Below are positions 1-5,763 of a stretch of DNA of 7,714 nt, in pieces. This DNA comes from Armatimonadota bacterium. Its GTDB lineage: Bacteria; Armatimonadota; SYMT01. Both the position numbers and the translations under genes were made by a program. Under the pieces are notes generated by a model. It did no database searches and was not told the origin of the DNA. It was given only the letters and a program-made list of their open reading frames with translations. Within the stretch, counting starts at the first letter, position 1. Each line of letters opens with the position of its first letter. The stretch covers positions 1 through 7,714 of the forward strand of contig JAJFMS010000151.1 of the NCBI GenBank assembly GCA_020696885.1, given 5' to 3'.

Positions 1-111
1 CAGGCCGCCGGTCCTGCACCACGGGGTGTTCGCTACGCCTGGGGTAACCGGGACTTCCACTACGGCAGCGGCTACGATATCTACCAGATGCACGCTCGGA
101 ACCACGAGTAA
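1..111 (+). CDS. 3' end of an unrecognised protein (partial)
   Basis: Frame 1 is open from the window edge to a TAA at 109-111 and encodes 36 residues. The tail is rich in aromatic and polar residues (RGVRYAWGNRDFHYGSGYD, then IYQMHARNHE), a composition that looks like real protein rather than a random GC-rich frame. I do not recognise the family and cannot infer a function. The gene runs convergently towards the radical SAM gene, leaving 164 bp between the two stops. A modest hairpin follows directly after the stop. Another plus-strand frame starting at 26 also runs through here, but its low-complexity Ser/Thr/Arg composition looks spurious. The call rests only on composition, the clean stop and the hairpin, so confidence is moderate. 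Confidence 0.45.
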   Translation, partial: QAAGPAPRGVRYAWGNRDFHYGSGYDIYQMHARNHE

Positions 112-112
112 G

Positions 113-131
113 CTCGCCCGTTCGGGGCGGG
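113..131 (+). terminator. possible weak terminator hairpin after the partial gene
   Basis: CTCGCCC (113-119) pairs with GGGGCGG-side bases 125-131 (7 bp with one T-G pair) around a GTTCG loop, starting 2 nt after the TAA. No T-run follows, so this is only a candidate for an intrinsic terminator. Confidence 0.3.
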
Positions 132-275
132 ATAGTCGCTCTGTAGTTGCCTCGGTGCTCCGGACACAACCGGGCGAGCACGCTATCATTGGGCGCGTAT
201 CCAACCCCGAGCTACGGGCCCGCTGCGAGATGTTAGCCGGCGGCGTGACGCGGTCAGGCAGGCCGGAAAGATCCC

Positions 276-1661
276 CTACCAGTCTGGACCCAACGCGGCT
301 TCCGCCAGGTGCGGGGCGCTGGGTTTCACCACTTCCAGCGGCACGCCGAGAGCGGCGCTCAACTGGTCCAGCGTCCAGTCGTCCATGAAGGCGTCTTCGC
401 GGACCGCTACGCTCGGGATGAGCGCCACGTCGCCCAGGTCCTGCCCTGCGAGTTGGGCGGCGATGTCCTGGCCGGTGATCAACCCCGCCACGGTGACGGT
501 GGGGCCGAAGAAATCGTTGCGGATCGGGGCGATGCGGACTTCCAGGTTGCCCACCTGGGAGAGCCGGTCCGCGAACGGCTGCAGCACGGGCGCGGCCAGG
601 GTGCCGGTGATCAGCGTCACCCGGCGCGGCTTGCCCACGCGCTCCGGGATCTTGCGCTCCACCCGCTTCCACTCCGCGTTCAGGCGCGGGATCATCCCCA
701 CGCCGTTCTCGAACTGCGGGAAGTCCTCGTAGGTGCGCACGGAGGGGAGCGGCTGGCCGGCCAGCAGGTACATCTCGTCCGACGGATAGACGAAGCGCGT
801 GCCGAGCTCCTTGCGGAAGCGCCGCTGCCAGGCTTTCGCCTTCCGCAGCACCTCGCTCGCCTCCGCGGCGGCGAGAGTGCGCAGCTTGGGGAGGTTGGAG
901 CGCTGTGTGGTAAGCCCCACCGGGACGATGGCGAGGGAGAGGCAGCCGCGGTGGAAGAGGGCGGCCATGTCTTCCACGGTGCGGTCCAGAATCTCGCCGT
1001 CGTTGATCCCCGGGGTGTAGACCACCTGCCCGTGGATTTCGATCCCGTACGAGAAGAGGCGCTCCAGGTGCTCCATCAGCCGCGCGCCGTTCGCGTTCCG
1101 CAGCATCGCTACCCGCGCTTCGGGGTCGGTGGCGTGGATGCTCACGTAGAGCGGGCTCAGGCGGTACTTGGCGATCCGCTCCCAGCACGGCTCCGTGAGG
1201 TTCGTGAGGGTGATGAAGTCGCCGTGCAGGAACGAGAGCCGGTAGTCGTCGTCCTTGACGTAGACCGACTTCCGCATCCCGCGCCGGTTCTGATAGACGA
1301 AGCAGAAGTCGCAGTTGTTGGAGCAGATCCGGATCCCGTCGAAGACGTCCGCCCGGAAGGTCACTCCCAGGGTCTCGTCGAGGTCCTTCTCCACGATCAC
1401 GGAGTAGGCGTCCTCCACCCGCGCCTGCGGCGCCACGACGATCTCGACTTCCTCGTCCGTAACGAGGAAACGGTAGTCGATGACGTCTTCCATCCGCTCG
1501 CCGTTCAGCGTGAGGATCTCGTCACCCGGCTCGAGGCCGATCTCTTCGGCGATGGAGCCCGGCTCCACCTTCTCCACCACGGCGTGCGGCTCCGGCGGCC
1601 GGTAAGGGTTGATCGGCCGTGGGAATGCAGGCGGCTTCCGCTGGAGCGTGAGTAAAGACAT
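276..1661 (-). CDS. PDZ / radical SAM / DUF512 protein
   Basis: Member of the DUF512 family of radical SAM proteins. These carry an N-terminal PDZ-like domain, an AdoMet radical core and a C-terminal DUF512; the substrate is not established. With the start used here the protein has 461 residues. The PDZ-like part is at about 27-75 (VVEKVEPGSIAEEIGLEPGD). The [4Fe-4S] motif CSNNCDFC has Cys at 113, 117 and 120, the CxxxCxxC spacing that binds the cluster which cleaves S-adenosylmethionine. The C-terminal family signatures YEDFPQFENGVGM (about 311-323) and FFGPTVTVAGLITGQDI (about 384-400) are present, so the protein looks complete. Start choice: three in-frame ATGs lie at 1727, 1670 and 1661. 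A promoter with TATAAT at 1669-1674 overlaps the second, which excludes 1727 and 1670 for transcripts from it and favours 1661. If an upstream promoter were used, GGGGAAG would be a plausible ribosome site for 1670. The gene appears monocistronic. It ends convergently with the partial gene. Confidence 0.93.
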   Translation of the reverse strand: MSLLTLQRKPPAFPRPINPYRPPEPHAVVEKVEPGSIAEEIGLEPGDEILTLNGERMEDVIDYRFLVTDEEVEIVVAPQARVEDAYSVIVEKDLDETLGVTFRADVFDGIRICSNNCDFCFVYQNRRGMRKSVYVKDDDYRLSFLHGDFITLTNLTEPCWERIAKYRLSPLYVSIHATDPEARVAMLRNANGARLMEHLERLFSYGIEIHGQVVYTPGINDGEILDRTVEDMAALFHRGCLSLAIVPVGLTTQRSNLPKLRTLAAAEASEVLRKAKAWQRRFRKELGTRFVYPSDEMYLLAGQPLPSVRTYEDFPQFENGVGMIPRLNAEWKRVERKIPERVGKPRRVTLITGTLAAPVLQPFADRLSQVGNLEVRIAPIRNDFFGPTVTVAGLITGQDIAAQLAGQDLGDVALIPSVAVREDAFMDDWTLDQLSAALGVPLEVVKPSAPHLAEAALGPDW

Positions 1662-1668
1662 CGCCCGC

Positions 1669-1697
1669 ATTATACGCTTCCCCACAGCCGGGTGCAA
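1669..1697 (-). promoter_or_regulatory. near-consensus sigma-70-type promoter abutting the radical SAM gene
   Basis: On the minus strand, TTGCAC (1697-1692) and TATAAT (1674-1669) are separated by 17 nt, the optimal spacing. The -10 is a perfect consensus match and the -35 matches at 5 of 6 positions if TTGACA is allowed one swap region (TTG-A/C differs, last bases AC). Seven nt after the -10 lies the A of the ATG at 1661, so the predicted start of transcription coincides with the start codon. This would give a leaderless mRNA. Confidence 0.65.
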
Positions 1698-1789
1698 ACC
1701 GCCGCCGGGGAGCCAGCCCCGCTTCACAATCTGTGCAAGCAGGTATTCCCAGCGTGGGTGGGCTCCCCGAGACCACGTAAAGCGTGCTG

Positions 1790-1837
1790 CGTGACGCGTA
1801 AACAGCCTTGCGACATGGCGGTTCGTTACGCATCACG
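1790..1837. repeat. imperfect 12-nt inverted repeat in the intergenic spacer
   Basis: CGTGACGCGTAA (1790-1801) faces TTACGCATCACG (1826-1837), with 11 of 12 positions complementary and a 24-nt loop. It lies about 95 bp upstream of the radical SAM promoter and downstream of the GlsB terminator hairpin. It could be an operator, a structured RNA or the remnant of a palindromic repeat. No gene was found in the 1698-1934 stretch. Confidence 0.45.
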
Positions 1838-1934
1838 GAGTAAGAACTACGACCCATCCGCTCGTTCGCCGCCGCCTCGCCACGTTGGCTGGATCGTGGA
1901 ACGCACCCACAGGCGCTACGCTCCTCCTGGTACG

Positions 1935-1973
1935 CGAAGAGAGCCCACGGCACTCGGCCGCGGGCTCTCTTCG
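1935..1973 (-). terminator. strong terminator hairpin for the GlsB-like gene
   Basis: CGAAGAGAGCCC (1935-1946) is perfectly complementary to GGGCTCTCTTCG (1962-1973). The stem continues after one mismatch with CGG/CCG (1948-1950 / 1958-1960), leaving a 7-nt loop. It starts 24 nt after the stop of the GlsB-like gene on the minus strand. There is no long T-run, though the outer arm reads TCTCTT. The position and stem strength support a terminator. It also insulates the radical SAM gene from read-through. Confidence 0.7.
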
Positions 1974-1996
1974 GTTCGTGCAGGCGCTGGCTGCGT

Positions 1997-2251
1997 TTAG
2001 ACGCGGCCGCGGCTGTTCGTAAAGGCGTGATACAGCATCAACAGCACCACGGAGCCGATGAACGCCACGAAGATGCTGCCGGCGGTGTTCGTCGCGTTGA
2101 AGAGCACGCGCCAGATCACGCCGCCGATGAAGGCGCCCACCAGACCGATGGCGAGGGTCGCCAGAAAACCGCCGGGCTCACGACCCGGAACCACGAGCTT
2201 GGCCAACCAGCCGGCCAGCACGCCTACTACTACCCACCAGAGAATATCCAT
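1997..2251 (-). CDS. GlsB/YeaQ/YmgE family stress-response membrane protein
   Basis: An 84-residue integral membrane protein of the transglycosylase-associated family (GlsB/YeaQ/YmgE), whose members are commonly induced by envelope or general stress. Their exact activity is unknown. Three hydrophobic segments are visible at about 3-21, 30-50 and 57-77. The first loop carries the family's glycine-rich signature: PGREPGG at about 22-28, then GLVGAFIGG at about 36-44. The length is normal for the family. The start is supported by GGAGGG nine nt upstream of the ATG. The next gene upstream on the same strand is a second small membrane protein, 74 bp away, and both proteins end in similar polar tails (TNSRGRV and TSTRTRV). 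A hairpin lies between the two genes, so separate or attenuated transcription is possible. Family assignment is confident; a role in stress is inferred from the family. Confidence 0.92.
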   Translation of the reverse strand: MDILWWVVVGVLAGWLAKLVVPGREPGGFLATLAIGLVGAFIGGVIWRVLFNATNTAGSIFVAFIGSVVLLMLYHAFTNSRGRV

Positions 2252-2297
2252 CTCCGCAATCCCTCCACGCTATTAGAGAACACGGGTCACACTACGC

Positions 2298-2317
2298 CGG
2301 CCGGATCACTCCGGCCG
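2298..2317 (-). terminator. 8-bp hairpin after the lmo0937-type gene
   Basis: CGGCCGGA (2298-2305) pairs perfectly with TCCGGCCG (2310-2317) around a 4-nt loop, 8 nt past the stop at 2326 on the minus strand. No T-run follows. It could be an intrinsic terminator or an attenuating stem between the two small membrane-protein genes. Confidence 0.45.
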
Positions 2318-2325
2318 CGGCCGCA

Positions 2326-2484
2326 TCAGACGCGGGTTCGTGTGCTCGTGAACATATTCACTACGAATAGGATCGCCGCTACCAGCAGGGCGAAGTGGAT
2401 CATCGGCCCCAGCACATGGAGCGCGAGTCCCACCACCCAGAACACCAGCAGCAGGGCGATCACCGCCCACAGAACTCCACCCAT
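2326..2484 (-). CDS. lmo0937-family small membrane protein
   Basis: This reading frame encodes 52 residues, beginning MGGVLWAVIALLLVFWVVGL and ending NMFTSTRTRV. It matches the lmo0937/DUF5670 type of very small protein: an N-terminal Leu/Trp-rich helix with a WVVGL core (about 4-22), a short polar turn (HVLGPMIH, about 23-30), a second helix (about 31-43) and a short basic tail. Such proteins are near-ubiquitous, two-helix inner-membrane peptides of unknown function. The ATG has GAGG nine nt upstream, a good ribosome site. The frame is shorter than usual ORF cut-offs and overlaps a longer, unlikely 80-residue frame on the same strand, so it is easily missed. It lies directly upstream of the GlsB-like gene, and pairing of small stress-type membrane proteins is plausible. 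No activity can be deduced. Confidence 0.82.
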   Translation of the reverse strand: MGGVLWAVIALLLVFWVVGLALHVLGPMIHFALLVAAILFVVNMFTSTRTRV

Positions 2485-2852
2485 CGTCTTGCACCTCAGG
2501 GCCGGGCTCTCCAGCTCGGCCAGCCAGGTAATACCCGGAGCGGGGCAAGCTTACGCATTCGCGCGGACGACGGCTTGGGGAACGTGTGGCTCGTGTTAAA
2601 TGCGTCTGAAATCGCGTGCGGAGCCGCTTGCGGGAGGAGTCAACGGGCCGGCATGCTGCTCTAATAGTAGTGTGAGCGAACGCCTCCCACGCCCCGTCTA
2701 CCCACCCCCTCTGAAGCCGGAATCGGTTTGCCTCTCGTCATCGGCCTGGCTCCGCTTCGGCCTCGTGCGGGGACTGCAGCCTACCCCACTCTCCCTACCC
2801 CCAACGCCCGGCTGTCCGCCGAATTTCGTGCGGTTGTTTCGGGTACGGTCGT
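2485..2852. other. intergenic stretch without convincing genes
   Basis: Several short frames cross this stretch, but their compositions (Pro/Arg/Ser-rich, no ribosome sites) look random. TTGACT occurs on the minus strand near 2642, but I found no acceptable -10 at the right distance. The promoter for the lmo0937-type gene must be here or within the first 100 bp of the gene's upstream region, and I could not place it. Confidence 0.5.
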
Positions 2853-2882
2853 TTGTTTTCTCGGGCTGGCGTTGAATATCTA
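2853..2882 (+). promoter_or_regulatory. weak candidate promoter for the cysteine mini-protein
   Basis: TTGTTT (2853-2858) and TATCTA (2877-2882) are 18 nt apart on the plus strand, each a partial match to the -35 and -10 consensus. If used, the leader would be about 150 nt. That leader contains a possible stem (CCCG, TAA loop, CGGG at about 2954-2964). I do not recognise it as a known riboswitch. Confidence 0.22.
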
Positions 2883-3038
2883 GAATGACGGGCCCTTGCC
2901 GGGATGCTTACCGACACCAGGTTGGAGCGCCCAGTGGGGGCAGATGCCGGACCCGTAACGGGCGCCGACATCGTGCGCAGGCAGAGCGGCGGGTCGCGGC
3001 CTCAGGCACGCGGCCGGAAAGGAGAAGGACCACGAACC

Positions 3039-3167
3039 ATGAACACCTGCTCCCGGAACAGTGACGCGATCCCCTGGACCTGCCGGTGCCGAAGTAAGCA
3101 CTGGGAATTGCTCAAAGGCGTGCTGAAGTGCCTCCGGTGTGGGCGGCCGTACACCAACGGCCGCTGA
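3039..3167 (+). CDS. 42-residue cysteine-paired mini-protein, zinc-ribbon-like
   Basis: A short plus-strand gene encoding 42 residues. Cysteines sit at 4, 15, 17, 31 and 34. The arrangement CRC (15-17), then KHWELLKGVLK, then CLRC-G (31-35) places a CxC and a CxxCG about 14 residues apart. This resembles the metal-binding knuckles of a zinc ribbon. Trp13 and HW (21-22) add possible core residues. The ATG at 3039 is preceded by AAGGAGAAGGA; GAAGGA sits nine nt before the ATG. An in-frame ATG at 2904 would add 45 residues of low-information Arg/Gly-rich sequence and has no comparable ribosome site. A 14-bp hairpin with a short T-run follows the stop. I do not recognise the family. Zinc binding is inferred from the cysteine pattern alone. 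Confidence 0.55.
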   Translation: MNTCSRNSDAIPWTCRCRSKHWELLKGVLKCLRCGRPYTNGR

Positions 3168-3194
3168 TCCGGAGGCGGTCAGCCGCATGAAATA

Positions 3195-3232
3195 CGGGGC
3201 GCCGGGCAGATTGCCCGGCGCCCCGCTGGTTT
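3195..3232. terminator. 14-bp bidirectional terminator hairpin
   Basis: Bases 3195-3208 (CGGGGCGCCGGGCA) pair perfectly with 3212-3225, leaving a 3-nt loop. On the plus strand the stem is followed by CTGGTTTCT. It lies 27 nt after the mini-protein stop and 32 nt after the DUF1501 stop, so it can serve both convergent genes. Confidence 0.85.
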
Positions 3233-3257
3233 CTGTCGAGCGCGTAGTCGCGCCCGG

Positions 3258-4592
3258 CTACACGAGCTCCTGGATCGGCTCGTGCCCCGGGTAGAGGAAG
3301 ACCGGCCGGTCGAGCTGGTCCGTCACCTGGTCGTGCCGGACGTCGTAGCCCATCTGGTGGAGCAGGGTGGCCATCACGTCGCGGTAGTGGATCGGGCGCT
3401 CGTCGGCGTAGCCGCCGTCTTTGGTGGTGGTCCCGATCGCCTGGCCGGTGCGCATCCCGCCACCCGCCACGAGGGCGGAGGAGACGGACGGCCAGTGGTC
3501 CCGGCCGGCGTCTTTGTTGATCTTGGGGGTGCGGCCGAAGTCGCCCCATACTACCACGGAGACGTCCTTGTCCAGGCCGCGGTCGTGGATGTCCTGCACC
3601 AGGGCGGTGACCGACTGGTCCAGCATCGGCAGGTACTTCTTGCAGTTGGAGAAGTTGCCGCCGTGGAAATCCCAGAACCCGTAGCCAAGCGTTACACAGC
3701 GCACGCCGGCTTCCACCAGTCGCCGCGCGGCCAGGAACTGCTCGTGCTTCAGGGAGCACCCGTCGCCGGCGGGCGCGTCCTGGCCCTTGCCATAGCGCTC
3801 GCGAACGCTCGCCGGCTCGCGAGTCACGTCCAGCGCCTCCACGAACTTACTGGACGTGAGGATGTTGAACGCCTGCCGCACCGCCACGTCCTGGGCTTCC
3901 ATCGTGTCCGACTGGTCCACGGAGCGCCGGAAGGCGTCCACGGAGTTGAGGAGGCGGCGCCGATCGCCCAATCGCTGGAGGGTAATGCCGTTCAGCTTCA
4001 TGTCCGCGGCGCCTTCTTCATCCAGGCGCGCGGCGCTGAAGTTGCGGCCCAGGAAGCCGTAGGCAGCGGGAATCGAGTACGGCTTGTGCTGGGTCTTCTG
4101 GATCAGGTCCACGAACGGCGGCACCGTCTTCTCCACCGGCCCCCAGATCCGGGAGACACAAGCGCCGAGGCTCGGGTGGTTCTTGCCGGCTTCCGCCATC
4201 GGGAAACCGCTGAGGCAAAGCGGGTTAGCGTGCTCGTCCCGGGCGCCGACCAGCGACCGGATGACCGCAAACTTGTCCATCATCTTCGCGATCTTGGGCA
4301 GGTGCTCGCTGATCTGGATGCCGGAGACGTTGGTGTCGATCGGCTTGAACTCGCCGCGAATCTCCGCGGGGGCATCCATCTTCAGGTCGAACGTATCCTG
4401 GTGCGGCGCGCCGCCCGGGAGGTAGACCACGATAACGGCCTTATGAGAAGGCACCTTCTGGGCGGCGCGCGCCTCGGCGGCCAGGAAATCGGTGAGCGTT
4501 AGCCCGCCCAGAGCCAGCCCACCGATCTGCAGGAATTGACGGCGGGAGACGCCGTCGCAAAACCGCTGCTTTTCCCCGTTAATCGTCAGCAT
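3258..4592 (-). CDS. Tat-exported DUF1501 protein (alkaline-phosphatase-superfamily fold)
   Basis: A 444-residue DUF1501 protein. The family is distantly related to sulfatases and alkaline phosphatases. It is abundant in Planctomycetota, Verrucomicrobiota and relatives, and its reaction is not established. The N-terminus has a twin-arginine signal: SRRQFLQIGG at 16-25, a hydrophobic stretch to about 39, and an ARA-type cleavage site near 42-44. This implies folded export across the inner membrane. Family signatures include YLPGGAPHQDTFDLK (about 57-71), a central RRLVEAGVRCVTLGYG block, VVVWGDFGRTPKIN before residue 360, GRDHW (363-367; His366 is a likely metal or active-site ligand by family analogy) and a C-terminal RDVMATLLHQMG. 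The length is normal and the frame is uninterrupted. The start has AAGGGCGGG just upstream. Many DUF1501 genes neighbour a DUF1549/DUF1553 cytochrome-like partner; none is seen here. A damaged paralogue lies at the right edge of the window. Confidence 0.95.
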   Translation of the reverse strand: MLTINGEKQRFCDGVSRRQFLQIGGLALGGLTLTDFLAAEARAAQKVPSHKAVIVVYLPGGAPHQDTFDLKMDAPAEIRGEFKPIDTNVSGIQISEHLPKIAKMMDKFAVIRSLVGARDEHANPLCLSGFPMAEAGKNHPSLGACVSRIWGPVEKTVPPFVDLIQKTQHKPYSIPAAYGFLGRNFSAARLDEEGAADMKLNGITLQRLGDRRRLLNSVDAFRRSVDQSDTMEAQDVAVRQAFNILTSSKFVEALDVTREPASVRERYGKGQDAPAGDGCSLKHEQFLAARRLVEAGVRCVTLGYGFWDFHGGNFSNCKKYLPMLDQSVTALVQDIHDRGLDKDVSVVVWGDFGRTPKINKDAGRDHWPSVSSALVAGGGMRTGQAIGTTTKDGGYADERPIHYRDVMATLLHQMGYDVRHDQVTDQLDRPVFLYPGHEPIQELV

Positions 4593-4608
4593 TGCCCGCC
4601 CTTTTCGA

Positions 4609-4633
4609 AGTGTGCCACTCCCCAGTGTGACAC
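4609..4633. repeat. tandem operator-like repeat upstream of the intact DUF1501 gene
   Basis: Two 10-bp direct copies, AGTGTGCCAC (4609-4618) and AGTGTGACAC (4624-4633), are spaced 15 bp apart. The second contains GTGTGACAC, palindromic around its centre. They lie 17-41 nt upstream of the DUF1501 start codon, where a regulator or the 5' leader would be. The function is inferred only from position and symmetry. Confidence 0.4.
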
Positions 4634-4697
4634 AAAGCCACGGCGTGGGAGAAACGACGCCCCCGCCGGGTTGCTTGAATTATCGTTGGGACGCGCC

Positions 4698-5630
4698 TCA
4701 ACGGACCGGAGTCACGATGACGTCATCGATGATCGGGGAGCCAACGTCCGGCCGAGAGCGGTCCGTGGAGAGGGTGAGCTGGGTGCTGGTCTCCTCCGCG
4801 GTGAACTCAATGGTCTTCCGCTCCCAGGAGTTCGTGCTGCCCGCCACGTCGGTAAAGGCGGAAAGGTAGCCACTGGCCCCGGGAGCCGAGACTTCGATCC
4901 GGTGCTGCACCCCCACCGGCCCGGGCGTACCGGCGAGCGCGAGGGACACCCGATAGCGTTGACTCGGAACGGTACGGAAGCGCTGAGTCACGCTGCCGGA
5001 GTCGCCCAGGCGCAGCGCGTAGCTGCCCTGGACCCCGCCGGGAATTCGTGTTACCTCGCCCGAGGCCACCACCCAGCCGGAGATAGACGTGGAGCCGGGC
5101 AGAAACGACTGCTCGACGAGCTGGCTGCCCGCCGCTTCGAATCCCCCGTTGCGGAGGAGCCCGGCTGCCGGCGCCACCGTCTTTGTGACAGCGACCGGCG
5201 GCGTGAGTTCCATCGGGGCCGCCATCGGGGCTACTACCGTCGGCGCGAGCGGCGCATGGCTACTACGTAGGCCGATCATGCCCAGCGTGAAGATTCCAAA
5301 GAACAAGGGGATCGACAAACCGAGAAGCGCTCGCGCCCTGGAAACCTGTTGGGTCTGGGTGGTAGGCTGTCGCAGGAAGCCTACCTGGGCGGCCGGCTGC
5401 AGAACCGGTGATGCCGCGGCCTCAGTCTGCGCCACGGTAGCCAGCGCCTGCCGCATGAGCTCCGGCTCGATCCCGATCTCCTCGGCGAGCTTTTCCACTT
5501 CCGACTCGGAGAGGGTTTCACGGCGCTCTTGCTGGAGCCGCGCGGCCAGGGCCGCCGCCTTCTGGACGGTCTCCGGACGGTATCGGCGCTCGGCCGTCCC
5601 CGTGGATTCTTCCTTAAAACCGGCCTGCAT
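4698..5630 (-). CDS. single-pass membrane protein with a DUF642-like outer domain
   Basis: A 310-residue protein in three parts. Residues 1-70 are charged and helical, with LSESEVEKLAEEIGIEP followed by ELMRQAL (about 40-63). This is a short helical motif that I recall recurring at the cytoplasmic N-terminus of assorted bacterial membrane proteins. A single membrane span follows at about 101-121 (LLGLSIPLFFGIFTLGMIG), then a Pro/Ala/Val-rich linker (about 122-156). Residues 158-310 look like a DUF642 or galactose-binding-like beta-sandwich: LLRNGGFE at 158-165, SGWVVASGEVTRIPG at about 184-198, YALRLGD at 204-210, and a final IIDDVIV at about 300-306. The expected topology is N-terminus inside and the sandwich domain outside, possibly binding carbohydrate. 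The ATG at 5630 is chosen because GGAAGAGG precedes it by 5 nt; an upstream TTG (5669) adds 13 weak residues. TATGAT at 5679-5684 is a possible -10 on the minus strand. The biological role is unknown. Confidence 0.8.
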   Translation of the reverse strand: MQAGFKEESTGTAERRYRPETVQKAAALAARLQQERRETLSESEVEKLAEEIGIEPELMRQALATVAQTEAAASPVLQPAAQVGFLRQPTTQTQQVSRARALLGLSIPLFFGIFTLGMIGLRSSHAPLAPTVVAPMAAPMELTPPVAVTKTVAPAAGLLRNGGFEAAGSQLVEQSFLPGSTSISGWVVASGEVTRIPGGVQGSYALRLGDSGSVTQRFRTVPSQRYRVSLALAGTPGPVGVQHRIEVSAPGASGYLSAFTDVAGSTNSWERKTIEFTAEETSTQLTLSTDRSRPDVGSPIIDDVIVTPVR

Positions 5631-5717
5631 GACTACCTCTTCCGGGTCGCCGCCTGCGTGTCCGTTCAACCCCGTACAATCATACCCCGTGCATCGTCCC
5701 TGATGCCTAAACGGAAG

Positions 5718-5748
5718 AAACAGGCCCGCGGTTTCGGTGGTCCGGGCC
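5718..5748 (-). terminator. terminator candidate after the glycosyltransferase gene
   Basis: On the minus strand GGCCCG (5748-5743) pairs with CGGGCC (5728-5723) around a 14-nt loop, and TGTTTCTT follows. The stem lies 16 nt past the glycosyltransferase stop. The short stem makes it moderate, but the T-rich tail is in the right place. Confidence 0.5.
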
Positions 5749-5763
5749 GGTCAGCCCTTCCGC

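Noticed and set aside
309..1655. 448-residue plus-strand open frame
   Set aside because: It lies antisense to the radical SAM gene. It is His/Arg/Val-rich with no recognisable motif, as expected for the shadow of a GC-rich gene.
1522..1953. 143-residue minus-strand frame covering the spacer upstream of the radical SAM gene
   Set aside because: Its second half is a frame shadow of the radical SAM N-terminus. It runs through the strong hairpin arm and the promoter, has no ribosome site and no family resemblance.
2306..2548. 80-residue minus-strand frame
   Set aside because: It overlaps the lmo0937-type gene in another frame; the 52-residue frame has the ribosome site, the membrane helices and the family pattern, and this one has none.
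2925..2975. Possible riboswitch in the leader of the mini-protein gene
   Set aside because: Small stems can be drawn (CCCG/CGGG, GCGCCC/GGGCGC), but no known riboswitch core was recognised.
2904..3038. N-terminal extension of the cysteine mini-protein to an ATG at 2904
   Set aside because: The added 45 residues are Arg/Gly-rich and low in information, there is no ribosome site before 2904, and a better-placed GAAGGA precedes 3039.
3282..4502. 406-residue plus-strand open frame
   Set aside because: It lies antisense to the DUF1501 gene, whose family motifs and Tat signal leave no doubt about the true strand; composition is that of a shadow frame.
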